DNA from: Tritrichomonas musculus
Taxonomy: Eukaryota; Parabasalia; Tritrichomonadida; Tritrichomonadidae
Reading direction: 5' to 3'
Assembly (NCBI GenBank): GCA_039105265.1
Contig: JAPFFF010000056.1
Coordinates: forward strand, 744,001-808,000
DNA: 64,000 nucleotides
Both the position numbers and the translations under genes were made by a program. The notes under the pieces were generated by a model. It ran no database searches and was not told the origin of the DNA. It saw only the letters and a list, made by a program, of their open reading frames with translations. This document shows, in pieces, positions 51,022 to 63,000 of the stretch. Every line of letters begins with the position of its first letter. Position 1 is the stretch's first letter.

Positions 51022-52568
51022 ATTATTATAGATTCATCGTTTTCTATTTGCATATTGATATCAACTTTTGGATGATTAACCAAAAAATAAAATGCTTTTT
51101 TCCTTTTGTTATGGAATGCATATGATAAAGGTGTATATTCATTGATACCATCTTTAACAATTTCATTAACATCAATATCATCACGTTCAAGTAAAAGCTG
51201 TAAAAATTCTGTATTATCATTATCAATTGCGGCAAATATTGGAGGCAACATTTTGTTTTCAACATGAATATTAACATTAACATCTTTTTGTTGTAAAAAT
51301 AGTTTGGCCATTCCAATGGAGTTACACTCGATTGCTGCAATTAAAGGTATTTTTGCCAAATTGTCATCTTCACATATGTAATTTACATTAAATAGGCCAT
51401 GCTTTTATAAATGTTCCAAAATTTCTAACCTATTAAAAATAATACAAAATAAAAGAAAATACATGTCTCTTTTTGTAATTTCAATATAAGATTCTTCTAG
51501 CAAAAATTTAGTGATTCCATAATTTCCTCTGAATACTGACATAAATACAAATAAACTCAAATAATCAAATTGGTTGACAAAAAACTTTGTATCGCTATAA
51601 ATATTTCTATTGTTTAAAAGTATTTTAAACATTTGAGGATAATCAAAAAAACAATAAGACATTACAATGTCTTCTTCATCTTCTTTTATTGTATAAAATT
51701 TGGTTGGCAATATTTTATAATTAAATGATTGAAAAATTGTTAATACACAATCTTCTAGATATTTATCATCTATTTCTAATAAATCGATATGATGAGTTTT
51801 AATTAAATCTTCCAAAAAGTATTCAGTATTAATTGATAACTTATTGAGAATAAGTTCAACCATTTCTTTGTTATTTGAATAAACTGCATATTTAATGATT
51901 GATCTGTCTAAGCAACATCCTTCATCAAGCAAATATTTGAAAATATTAACTGATCCAAAAAAAGCTGCATATTCAATTAAACTTGTAGTATTTTCAGTTA
52001 GTAAAAATGAGTTTGTTTCATATATTGATGGATTTATTGATGAAAATATGTTTATTTTGTTTATCTGAACATAATCAATAAAATCTATTTCAGAATCATT
52101 ACGAATTAATTGACATATGTAACCATCATTTTCACCATTTTTTCTCTTTTGATTAAATATTTCAATGCTTTCTTCAGGTAATTCATAATTTTTATAATCA
52201 ATGAAAGTTCTAAGTTCTGGATAAAAGTAATAATATAAAAATTTAATATTCGTTTCATTTTCTTCAATATATATTTCATCGAGCTTTTCGAAATTTTCCA
52301 TTTTATATTGTATTGAATGAGCTATTTGTTCATCCATAACCATTATTCCTTCTTCAATTAGGAAAAGAAGAATCCTTTTGTTGCTTTCAAAAAAACTGAA
52401 AATCCCATTATTTGAAAAAACTTCTTTTAATTTTTTTTTGAAATATCTTAAAATGTATTCAATCTTCGTGAAGAAGTTTTTGGTATGGTGATGATTATTA
52501 GCAATTTGTAACAATAAATGAAGCACCTCAAAAAATATTGGTTCACAAGATTTGACATCATTTGCTCA
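51022..52568 (-). pseudogene. 5' half of the host DUF3447/ankyrin gene split by the Maverick
   Basis: The minus-strand frame carries the family's N-region (IANNHHHTKNFFTKIEYILR, SNKRILLFLIEEGIMVMDEQ), the DUF3447 core (SLIEYAAFFGSVNIFKYLLD) and then ankyrin repeats (FLQLLLERDDIDVNEIV) up to the insertion point (...IENDESI). There is one in-frame TAA at 51405-51407 in otherwise continuous coding. No ATG precedes the family homology in this frame: the first ~50 residues normally seen are absent, and a TGA lies at the left limit of the frame. The gene may therefore have been decaying before or after the insertion. The 3' half is at 25921-27463. Confidence 0.85.
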
Positions 52569-53320
52569 TAGTATCTCTCAAGGGTTTACTCATATGCTTC
52601 CAAACTATAAATCAATTGGCGAATTTCTTATGTTTTCAAAATTACTTAACTTATTGAGCGCTTTTTCTTTATCACTTTATCTAATTTATACTTTTAAAGC
52701 GAAATCATATGATTTTATCCTTTGATTCGTAATAATTCATATCGAATAAAATATTCATAATCTACCCTATTTTTTTCCTAATTGAGCAAATCAGCATAGA
52801 ATGTAATGCTATTGGGAATTCAAGCTAATTGCTAAATCATATAATACATTCAGAGCCATAGAACAAATGGTAGATAAATCAAAGGAATTTTTTAATTTCT
52901 ATCAAAAAGTTTTGATTTACAACGAATAAATAACTTTTTCTATTAAAATTATTTTTTATTTTAACTTTTTTTATTGCCTTTTAAAATTGAATGTAAATTT
53001 AGGGAAAAGTGAGAAAAATTTTTTGGAAATTGAATAGCATTCAATTTTGAATGATATTTTAGTGAAAAGTACAGGTATAATTGTCTACCAAATTTTTGGA
53101 ATTTTAAAATAAAAATTTCCAAAAATTTTCTAATATCATTCAAATAATAAAAAAATTGGTTTGAATTATTTCTAATCAATTGTTGAATTGATCTAGTACA
53201 ACTCGGAATTATTACATTTGTATTATTTTATAGTAATAAGCAAATAAAAGAACAATTTGAAAATTTGAAAATTTGTTTTATAAATTTAAAATTTATGATC
53301 ATTTGGTTTAATAAATAAAA
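52569..53320. other. Intergenic region, no gene seen
   Basis: AT-rich sequence upstream of the split ankyrin gene. Nothing recognised. Confidence 0.5.
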
Positions 53321-53327
53321 GGGGATA

Positions 53328-53657
53328 ATCCTGTCCATTTTGGATTTTATCGTAGGATAACCGTAATCCTGGATGGAAAAAAAATCCAGCTTGGATTTTT
53401 CATTTTTTCATATAATAAATCAAAAGTTTTAATAAATGGATTTTTATTCTCAAAAAGTTCATAATGTAAACTATAGAATGGATTTTTTTTGAATACTGTA
53501 AACCATTGAATGGATTTTTTTCTGAGAAAATCCAAAATAAAACATTGAATGGATATATAATTCTATATAGACAAATAGTAATTCAAAATAAAACCGTTAT
53601 CCAAAATTAAAAAAAAAAAATCCAAAAAACGGTTAAAATATCCAATTTGGACACCCT
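53328..53657. mobile_element. MITE-like inverted-repeat segment, ~330 bp
   Basis: The left end reads TGTCCATTTTGGATTTTATC and the right end, read inward, TGTCCAAATTGGATATTTTA. These are imperfect inverted termini. GAATGGATTTTTT recurs several times inside, and one internal word (GTAAACCATTGAATGG) resembles the promoter-like 15-mer seen elsewhere. There is no ORF. Confidence 0.4.
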
Positions 53658-53659
53658 TA

Positions 53660-54803
53660 AAGGGGAACTTTTTTTAGCCCCCAAAAAATTGAAAGGAAAA
53701 ATGGGGGAAAAAATGTAAAAATGTGTTTTTTAGCCCCCACTTTTTTGAAAACTTTTTCAATTGAAAATAATCGTAAATATATTTAAAAAAAAGAGCAAAA
53801 AAAGCATATTAAAATAAAATAAATGCAAAAAAAAGGAAGTTATATGTTAAAAAACCTATAAAGATAAAAATAAAACGAAAAATTCTAAAAAACATCAATA
53901 ATTCTTGATGATTACTTTATTTCGATAAACAATTTAATGATAGATGGAATAAAAAGGTAAAGAATCATTAACTCATACTGGAAATTATATATTATCTCAA
54001 AAAAAGCCATAAAGCTGGTGCTTATATTAACATGAATAAATTAATATATTTCATATTCATTATAAAAATATGAAAGTATAATGTCTGGTTTAAGTTTAAG
54101 ATCTTTTTGGGTAAAAAGAAAATGCTGCTGCGTTAAATAATTTAATTAAATTGATCCCAAATAAGAATTAGTGTGTTTCTCTTATTACCCAAATTTTTGT
54201 GAGAATATATGGCTGTAATAGAAACTTTTTGAAAATATTTCGACCATATAAACTATCAAAAATATATAAAAAAAATCGTTTAGTAAAAGCAAAATAAAGT
54301 CGTTTAGTTTTTTTTCATGAACAACAAAAAAGATTAAAAATAGAGAAATTCTTTGGTGAATAAAATAATAAACAATATTCAAAAATAATTACACATAAAT
54401 AACCAAAAACGCAAAAAAAAAATTTTGAATATATATAATCTTTGATTAAACAAAACATTATATATACAGAAAATATTATGAATAAAATCTTTAATCATTG
54501 TATTTCTATCAAATTCAAGAGATAAGATGTCCTTTTTACCTATAAATAGAGATAAATAATAATATCTTTTTATAATTTCAACCAATTCTATTTATTTATT
54601 TAGTAATATACATATACGAGCAACAAAGAAAAAATATTTTGGGAAATACTTGTGAAATTTAAAGTCTATGGGATGAAAAACACTTATGAATAAAAAAAAT
54701 TGGGGGCTAAAATACAACTTTCAATAAAAAAATTAACAAAAAATCATTTAGCCCCCAAAAAGAAATGTGATATGAAAAATGGGGGCTAGAATGCATTTTC
54801 CCA
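53660..54803. repeat. Inverted array of TAGCCCCCA boxes around 1.1 kb of AT-rich DNA
   Basis: TAGCCCCCA occurs near 53677 and 53730 on the left and, in both orientations, near 54703, 54750 and 54780 on the right, within strongly GC-contrasting G/C runs. The two clusters face each other as inverted repeats, which suggests a MITE-like element with subterminal boxes. The enclosed sequence has no gene. Confidence 0.4.
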
Positions 54804-56349
54804 GAGGTATTCATGTAGAGAAATTGACGAAATATTGTAATTTTGATCATATTTTCTTTATTTTTATTTTGAAACTAAGAATGAACTTTAATGGATAAGA
54901 ATTTTATACTCCTATTTTTGAGATATTTCTATTTTTATTTTTCTGAATAAGAATCGTTTTATAATTGAGAGGCTATATAATTTTTTTTATATAAAAATTG
55001 ATGAAATATAAATATATATATTATTTTGTTTTATTAATTATTATTGTATATATATATTAATAACTTATTAATACTTATATGTTTAAAAAATATTTATTTT
55101 CTAGAGATACACTTGTTTATATTTTTTTTATTTTTTATAAATTTTTAACTTTTTCAGTTATTATAATTTTTATATTGAAATAATAAACATTTTTTATCCT
55201 AGTAGTATTTTTATTAAACATTATTTTATTTTATATATATAATATATATTATATTTTATATACTATTTCAATTTTATATTTAAGTTTTACATTATATATT
55301 AAATAGATAAATTAACAAAAAAAAATGAAAAATTCAATTCAACGATGATTTTTAATTGAATTTCTAAAAAAATATGTTGCTTTGTATTGTGATTAATTTT
55401 TGGTTTTCAATATATTAAATATTAAAGTTATTTTTATAATATAGTAATTAATAATTTTACTATATAAAAAATATTTTTAATAATATTTTTAAGAAAATGA
55501 GGAAATTTAAATTTTTCAAGAATCACTTCACAATTAACTTCACTTCACCGAAAATAATCATCTCACGTCACTAAAAAATAATAACGTACCAAAATACGAT
55601 GAAAAATAATTCAAAATAATGCAAAATATAAAATTACATTTTTCTTTAAAATGAGAGTATAGAGTAACTTATTTACATAATAAAATTAATTTAAATATTT
55701 ATTATTATTATATTGTACAATTAGTATATAATTATTTCGTAAATCAATTGAGAAATAAGTCATTTTCTTAATTTTTTAATGTAAATTTGCATTTAAATTT
55801 ATATATGGCTAATAAATTGGATATATAACAGATAATATATTTTATAAATCAAATATAAAATATTATTATTGATTTATAATTCATAAATATTTTATTTGAC
55901 TCGAGATATAGATGAAACATTATTTTTTAAATTGTTTTTAAATTCTCAACATCCATTAAAACCAATTATGGCAAATGTCAGTATTGGATATATAGAAGTA
56001 AATAATCTTAATATTTTTTCATAAGATAAAATATTCATTCAATTAAAGCAAAAATAAAAAAATCAAATAACGAGTTTTCACTTCACATGAAGACCTCTAT
56101 TTTCCCTAAATAAAAATATTTTTTTTTTTTTTTTAAACTAAAGTATATAAAACTCTTTTTTTTACAGTTTACTGAAATCAAAAAGGTAATTCAACTCATT
56201 CTATCACCTTTTTTATTAAAAATTTTGTCTGATTTCTTTTACAAAAGATATAATTAGAATCCTCATCAAGGAACATTAAAAATGTGAGCAACAACGCAGG
56301 AATCCATCCATTACTCGTCTAGAAAAAGAGAAATTTTTTTTTGGGTGCT
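54804..56349. other. AT-rich gene desert
   Basis: About 1.5 kb of very AT-rich sequence with TA-repeat stretches (for example around 55010-55070 and 55215-55260). No gene or RNA was recognised. Confidence 0.6.
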
Positions 56350-58653
56350 TCAAAAAAGATCTACTGCTTTTAAATGAAGAAATTCGTTGATCTCTTCGAA
56401 TGAAGGACGATCCTCAGCATCATACGACCAGCACTTTCGGATAAGTCTTCTTCCCAGATCGCTGACTGTGTCTGGTATCGCAGCCTGCCTCCCTGCTGCG
56501 ACGTCTGCGATGCTGATTCTTGGCTCTTCACCTTTTGTCAGAACTAAAAAGACAACAACTCCGAATGCGTAAACGTCGACCTTCTCGTCGTAGTCTTTTC
56601 TTCCTTGGATGAGTTCCGGCGCCATGTAGCTCAGTGTGCCGACTGATTGCGTGCGACTCACCGTGTCGTTTCCAGAGTCAATGAGCGTGCAGAGGCCGAA
56701 GTCGCTCAGCTTGACGTGGTTCTCCTTGTCAAGAAGGATGTTTTCGAGTTTCAAGTCTCTGTGAATGATTCCCGCTGAGTGGACTTTCTCCATGGCAGAC
56801 GCGAGCTCAGAGAGGACTCTGGCTCGCTCTTCATTGTTGAGCTTCTTCACCTTCTTTTTCAGGTTGCTCGGACAGAATTCGAGGAGAATCGACGGCCCAT
56901 GAGTGGAATCACCGAAGCAGAAGCCGAATGTTTTGACAATGTTCGGATGCTGCAGGACGTTCACCACTTGGTACTCGAGGAGAAACCTTTTCAGAAGATC
57001 AATGTCGAGTTCGATTTCTTCTTCTTCTTCTTCTTCTTCGTCATTTATCTTCCTGCAAAGTTCGATTTCGAGCTGCTTCAGAGCAAGGGTCTCCTTGCGA
57101 GCAACTTCGAAGACCTCAGACGTTGCTCCTCGTCCGAGTCTCCTGATCACTTCGAGGGATTCGATTTCGGCTACATCAAAGATTCTGATGCCTGCTGCTG
57201 CATCTGTCAGCGAGTTCTCGTTCGCTTTCAGACTATCGAGCTGCTTTTTCAGGTCGCCATTCACCTCCTTCGCGTTTTCTACAAACTTCTTCATTTCTTC
57301 CTCCATCGACGACTCTTTTGCTCTGAGTTGGGCAATCTCTGCTGAAGCTTCTTCCAACTCAAACTCACTCGCAACCAGCTTCTCTTTCAGACTCTCGTTT
57401 TCTCTTTGCAGTGCCACGTTCTCTTCCTTGAGCCTTGCGTTTTCTTTCATCAGCTCTACAACCAGACTGGAAACTTCTTCGGGACTCAGTGAATCTTTTG
57501 GCTTCTCACTCAAACACGTCAAATATGCCGATGCGCTATGCAGACCTGGTGATGCCTTCGGTGTGACATGAAGACCCATGTTTGGCGTGTTCGGAGGAGG
57601 AGGGATTCCTACAAAAACTGCCGATGTACTATATCCTGCGATGGCGAATGTTGCACCACTTGTGATCGTCGTTTCAACTGGCAAATAAACGTCTTCTTTT
57701 GACGGGCTGCTGAGGAGAAGCTGGCCATAATAGTTGCTGCCGCATGCGAGGACTTTGTTTTCAGACGTCAAGAAGAGCGAGTGATCATTGCTCGCAGAAG
57801 CAGAAACAATTTTGTACCTCAGTGATGAAATTTCAGTGAACTTGTCAACACTTCTTTGCTCTTTGCCAATTCCAAGTCGGCCATACTCGTTTGATCCGCG
57901 GCCGAAAACGCGTCCGTTGTCACAGACAGCGATGAAGTGAGAATCAGAGCCGGAAATGTGAACGACTTTCTGGCCACAAAGTTCGCCAACTGCTGCGAAT
58001 TCAATCTTCGATGCTTTCGTGATGTCTGACACTGACTCGAAGACGCGTCCACTCGCGCAAAGAACAAGAACAGATCTCTCACAGCAGGCTGCGCAAACCG
58101 CTTTTTCGCCGCCTGGAAGAGACGACGCTTCTAGAGCTTTTTTAGGGGAATTGAAAACAGATCTTGTAACAACGATGACCGAGCCTTCTGAATCAATGGC
58201 AGCCGATGTGGAACCTCCACCAAAAAGTTTCAATGGGTTATGACCATTTATATTCAGAAATAAAAGACCTAATTTTGAATGCGAATAGATAAGCTTGTTA
58301 TTCTTCCCTTCTCTCAGTGAAACAAGATACAGTGTGTAATGATAACCACAAACAGCTGAGAGAAATCTAACTCGTTGTTTATTGGAATCTAAAATGATAA
58401 TTCCGCGTTCTCTGCTAAAGGTTAATTCTGGAATCGTTTTTGAAATACAGAAATCTTTATTGGAACCAAGAGCATATGCTTTGAAATCATTCTGAATAAA
58501 TACAGCGTGATCTGAATAACAGGAATAAGATAAAAGTGATGAAACGTTTAAAAGATGGTCACATGGAGGACTAATGCATGGTTCTTTGCACAAACTTCGA
58601 TTATTTGATTTTTCAGGAAATGGTGAGTACTTATTATATCCACAAATCTTCAT
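56350..58653 (-). CDS. RCC1-repeat / coiled-coil / protein kinase fusion
   Basis: ATG 58653 gives 767 aa (MKICGYNKYSPFPEK). Residues ~1-365 are RCC1-type beta-propeller blades (GRGSNEYGRLGIGKEQ, VLACGSNYYGQLLLSS). A coiled coil follows at ~400-490 (KENARLKEENVALQRENESL). The C-terminal ~260 residues are a complete kinase domain: GRGATSEV glycine loop, Lys in ALKQL, catalytic HRDLKLENILLD, DFGL, and a GTLSYMAPE activation segment. The TKL-like features and all catalytic residues suggest an active Ser/Thr kinase. RCC1 propellers bind partners such as GTPases, so the protein may link such binding to phosphorylation (inference). Codon use is GC-rich in the kinase half. The promoter-like 15-mer lies 56 bp upstream. 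Confidence 0.9.
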   Translation of the reverse strand: MKICGYNKYSPFPEKSNNRSLCKEPCISPPCDHLLNVSSLLSYSCYSDHAVFIQNDFKAYALGSNKDFCISKTIPELTFSRERGIIILDSNKQRVRFLSAVCGYHYTLYLVSLREGKNNKLIYSHSKLGLLFLNINGHNPLKLFGGGSTSAAIDSEGSVIVVTRSVFNSPKKALEASSLPGGEKAVCAACCERSVLVLCASGRVFESVSDITKASKIEFAAVGELCGQKVVHISGSDSHFIAVCDNGRVFGRGSNEYGRLGIGKEQRSVDKFTEISSLRYKIVSASASNDHSLFLTSENKVLACGSNYYGQLLLSSPSKEDVYLPVETTITSGATFAIAGYSTSAVFVGIPPPPNTPNMGLHVTPKASPGLHSASAYLTCLSEKPKDSLSPEEVSSLVVELMKENARLKEENVALQRENESLKEKLVASEFELEEASAEIAQLRAKESSMEEEMKKFVENAKEVNGDLKKQLDSLKANENSLTDAAAGIRIFDVAEIESLEVIRRLGRGATSEVFEVARKETLALKQLEIELCRKINDEEEEEEEEIELDIDLLKRFLLEYQVVNVLQHPNIVKTFGFCFGDSTHGPSILLEFCPSNLKKKVKKLNNEERARVLSELASAMEKVHSAGIIHRDLKLENILLDKENHVKLSDFGLCTLIDSGNDTVSRTQSVGTLSYMAPELIQGRKDYDEKVDVYAFGVVVFLVLTKGEEPRISIADVAAGRQAAIPDTVSDLGRRLIRKCWSYDAEDRPSFEEINEFLHLKAVDLF

Positions 58654-58708
58654 TTCGGTATATTCAAATAATTGAATAAAAATCAATAATTACTTCAGAA
58701 AACATGAT

Positions 58709-58723
58709 ATGTAAACCATTCAA
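58709..58723 (+). promoter_or_regulatory. ATGTAAACCATTCAA motif, copy 2
   Basis: Same 15-mer as at 5775-5789. It lies 56 bp upstream of the RCC1/kinase start, in reverse orientation relative to that gene. Confidence 0.35.
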
Positions 58724-58833
58724 TATGTATTTTTAAACTTCTATATGTTTTATCCTAAATATCATTAAATGCATGTATTCATTAAATTGTATAATTGTTC
58801 AAAATCCTCAATTCAATGAGAAAAGATAAAAAT

Positions 58834-58848
58834 ATGTAAACCATTCAA
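58834..58848 (+). promoter_or_regulatory. ATGTAAACCATTCAA motif, copy 3
   Basis: Same 15-mer, 118 bp before ATG 58966 and in the same orientation as that gene. Spacing is comparable to the copy before the gene at 5868. Confidence 0.35.
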
Positions 58849-58965
58849 GAAATATAAAAGACTTAGTCCAATAAGACTGATTGTATCATCAAAAGACTTA
58901 GTCCAACAATTCTAACCGAATATTACCTAAAAGTCTCATTAAAAGTTATTTTAGACAAAGAAAAA

Positions 58966-59322
58966 ATGAACATTGCAGACAACAACTGGTCACCAACCAA
59001 AAAATATATATATTTACTCGGCATTTCAGATGCAATGCGATTTCTTCACAAATCTGGCATTCTACATCGAGACCTAAAACCACAAAATATTCTAGTTGAT
59101 TTTGGACTTTCAAAATGTTTTGCAAATTCTCTCACAAATTCAATGCAATTTTCAATGACAGGACAAATCGGTACCCCTTTATACATGGCCCCTGAAATGT
59201 TTGAAGATGAAGAACATTTTGGACCTGCAGTTGATGTTTACGCATTCGCTCTTCTTGCGTATGAAATTGTGACAGGCAAAGAGCCTTTCTCTGAGAATCA
59301 TTTGATGGAATTAGTAGTGTGA
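58966..59322 (+). pseudogene. Fragment of a second protein kinase gene
   Basis: 118 codons covering the middle of a kinase: AMRFLHKSGILHRDLKPQNI, then directly VDFGLSK, then the activation segment GTPLYMAPEMF and DVYAFALLAYEIVTGKEPF. The N-lobe (glycine loop and Lys) is absent. The usual 10 or so residues between HRDLKPxN and DFG are deleted in frame. The frame ends after helix F. It is a remnant of a TKL-type kinase unlikely to be active. It abuts a Rab fragment, which marks a rearrangement junction. Confidence 0.8.
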
Positions 59323-59555
59323 TTTATCAATTCGAAAAAAAAAAATTTGATCCCAAAATGCCTGTTGTTCTTGTTGGAAATAAAATAGATCTTGGAAATA
59401 GACAGGTTTTGTACGAAGATGCTGAGAAATTTGTATCAGAAAAAGGTTGGAAATATTTCGAAACATCAGCAAAAGAGAACATTGGAATTGATGTAATGTT
59501 TCGATTCATAGCGATTAAAGCTTTACAATATTGTACAAATAATAATAATAAATAA
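59323..59555 (+). pseudogene. 3' fragment of a Rab-family GTPase
   Basis: The plus-strand frame directly after the kinase stop encodes the C-terminal half of a Rab: MPVVLVGNKIDLGNRQVLYE (NKxD base-recognition motif), then YFETSAKENIGIDVMFRFI (SAK motif). G1-G3 motifs are absent and no ATG starts the homology. The C-terminus (QYCTNNNNK) lacks the paired terminal cysteines typical of prenylated Rabs. It is a gene fragment joined to the kinase fragment. Confidence 0.75.
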
Positions 59556-60092
59556 ATCCAAAGATATTTTTAATAATAATAATATTAGGTTTTTTTTTCG
59601 AAAAAAAATACTTTTTGCGAAAAAAATAAAGTTTTTCCGAAAAAAGTGCTTTTCCGCAAAAACATTTTGAATGACTTTTGATCGTACAACCAAATAAATT
59701 CACAAAAAAGTTTCCAAAAAATCACCTTTTTCTGAAAAACCCCTATTTGAATAGTTATTTTTTTTTTTTTTTGATTTTTATTTGTTCAGCTCATTATAAT
59801 ATTAAAATAGTTCATCAACCTTATTTTATGAACGGACCAACTTTTTCTAATAAATTTGATATCATATAGCTGTTTGTTTCTTTTTTTAAGCCCTATTGAA
59901 GGGTACCAGTTTCTCCTCCATCCATTACAACTCTAAGAAATGATCCTCTCAAACCATACTCATTAAAGCTATTGAAAAAGACAACAAATAACTGATTGAC
60001 TACTTCGGAGATGGTCAATGTTTCATTTATATCTTATAAATTAAAAGAGATAGAAAAAAATTTTTTAATTTGATTTTTTATAAACTTTATGT
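59556..60092. other. Intergenic region with TTTTTCCGAAAAAA-type words
   Basis: Between 59590 and 59745, words such as TTTTTTTCGAAAAAAAA, TTTTTGCGAAAAAA, TTTTTCCGAAAAAA and TTTTCCGCAAAAAC repeat with short palindromic centres. No gene is present. Confidence 0.5.
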
Positions 60093-63000
60093 TCAATCAA
60101 TAATAGGATAATGAATAACTATTGCCGTTGAATCTTCACAAAAAGCAACAATCAAAGATTCCTCGTGGATGTATGTCAATTTGTTAATTTTTGATTTACA
60201 TTCAAAAATTGGTTCTCCAAATTTGAGATAAAACGCTTCAAACACATAAATATTATTATCGTTATCAGCTGCGATCAAATAATCAAAAGCACCAGGATGC
60301 GAGCAAGCTCTTGTCATTGCAACAATTCTCTTGTTATTTTCAAGTGTTATTGATCTTATTTTTTCACCATTGATGCTGTACAAAACCAGTTCTTCAATCA
60401 CTTCACCATTTTCAATTCTTGACAATGAAACAACAAAGAAACTGAAAGTTTTTGTGAAGATTATTTTTTGCGGTTTTCCATCTGTTTTGACAACATGATT
60501 CACTTTCATCTTGTTCAAATTTAATCGACAGAAAAGAAGGAAGTTGTCACTCGTTCCAAGCACCAATGAATCAGAGAATGGATTGATTGCAATGCATTCA
60601 ACAGAATATTTGAACAATGAAAGTGTGCCGATATATGGCGTTGATTCGATGATATTTTGTGAATTTGAAGTGGAATCAAATCGACTCGATAACTCACTCA
60701 AACTTGATGAATTCGTATTTGAATACAAACTTATGTTTGAATTCAAAAGCGATGATGCTGATGAAGTTGGTGAACTTAAAACTAACCTTGATGAAGGTGG
60801 CCGTAAACTCGACAAGTGTTCAATATCATAAACAGTAACTGTTGAATCTTCAGTAGATACAGCAATCAATCCTTCTTGATTCGTTTCAATTGAAACAACT
60901 GGAAATGTTTGTTCAATTGCCTTTTCAATGTTGCCATTCAAACAATTCACAACTTTGATTGATGATGATGTCTTATCAATGAAACAAAATCGTTTATTAT
61001 TGACAAACACTGGAAATGAAAGTGATTCACAGTTTTCAATTTTCATTTTCTTGATGTTCTTTGATTTGACAGTGAATTGTTTGGATTCAAACGAATTAAA
61101 GTCGAGATTGTAAAGAACAAAATTTCCTTTTGAATCAAGAAATGTGAAATCTAACTTTTTCTTTGATGGAGAAAAAGTGACATCTGCTGATATAAATGTT
61201 TCAATATCAGCGAATTTAATGCATGAGTAATGAACATTATTGTCAACTTCATCCACTGAAATTGATGCTTGTGAATGCGATGAATACTTTTGGTTAAAAT
61301 ATTTTATTGAGGACTTCGTGATCAGAGATGAATTAAACGACTTCTTCGGATGTTTCTTATCAAACAACTTTAATGGAATGTGTCCATGCTCGGAGTTTTC
61401 GTTGCTTGATGGTTGGTACAAGTCAGGGCAAAAGTTGTTATGGGCTTTAATTGCTTCTTTTCCGTCTTGTTTTATTCCCCAAATCAAATCAATCCATTCA
61501 TTAAGATGCAGCGAAACAAAGTCAGATTCGAGTGCTTTTCGATGCAAATAAACGAATTCATTAGCTGAATTATTTGCCCACTTTGGTAGTTCAACATCAC
61601 AAACAGATTCATTTTCTATATTGTTGATGTTTCTTAAGAACTCAGGAAAGAAGAAGAACTCTGGAATAAGTTCTCTGAAGTCATTTGGATCATTCGTTGC
61701 TTGCCTATAAGATTCAGCAATCGAATTAAACATATTTGATCTTTTTTCAATGTCCATTTCAAAATACTTCGTAGTGAAAGGTTCAATTCTGAACATCCAT
61801 GAATAAACAGATGATTCATTTGAATAGCAACTTTCATATAAATAAGAATTATTTCTTGTTTCTTTACTTTTATTTAATAATTCTTTTAATCGTTGCTCAT
61901 TCAATGCTCCAACTGGCTTTGATAGATCTCGATAGATTAATTGATTATTCAAGTCGAGTGTTGAATTATCATAGTCAGTTAAAATCCATGGGAAAACTGG
62001 GTAATGTTCGGCATCATTGAAACTTCTTCCACTGATAATGTTAAGACTCATCAAATATTGAAAATTAGATATTTTACCATTTAACCAAAGATCGGTGTGA
62101 GGAAATGAACTATAAGATGCTCTTGGATACATGCATCTGACTTTCTTATCATTTGCAATGTTCTTTTTAATGCATGAAATGATGTTTTCAAACATTTCAT
62201 TATTGAAAAGAAGGAAATAACATTCTCTCGCTTTTGTTAAAATTTTTATCGTTGAACAATCAAAAAGATTCGTTGCATATAAAATAAGATAAATGTTATC
62301 ATAAAGAATAGTTTCCGTTTTATTTCTCTTCGTTTTTGTAATGCTTAATGAATTGTCATCAATAGTAATTGATGCACTTTTCTGAACTCCAATTGTCAGC
62401 AATTTACATTCAGCTTTTTTTGCAATATCAAAAGGCAAATTATTGAAGCTTTCATAAGAAGTTGAATCTTTCTTTCGAATTTGATCAAAAAGGAGACTTT
62501 TCGAAGATACTAGATTATTTCTAGTTGGTGAAGAAGGAGAAGGTAGATTATTTGTAATTGACTCTATTCTTTGCAATTTGTATGGACAATAAGCATAACA
62601 AAAAGTGTTTATTCTTTTGAATTCAACTTTTGGATTTTTGCGGATTGAATCACTCCATGGCGATTGTGGAACTGACAATGAACTCCACAATGAACTCCAA
62701 ATCTTTTTATTACTAGCAACTGTTATTTTTATTTGATTCGTAAATTGATTAAAAATGACAAAATTGTCTGTTATAAGTTGTTCCACTTTTTCTTTGTATT
62801 CAAATGATGAATCATGTAAACAAGAATTATAGAAAAATTTTATTGCATTTACAAATGATACAAATTGTGGACTTATTTCTTTCCTGTTCAATTGACTCAA
62901 CACTTTTTTGTAAGTATTGTTGAAGTTGGTGATTTTTTCTTCACGTATCTTCAATCTTGGATAAAGAGAATCCAAAAAGGAATCCATTTGCATTGCAAAA

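Noticed and set aside
57000-57571. Plus-strand 222-aa Ser/Phe-rich ORF opposite the RCC1/kinase gene
   Set aside because: Shadow of the GC-rich coiled-coil and kinase coding sequence; the composition is typical of reverse-frame translation.
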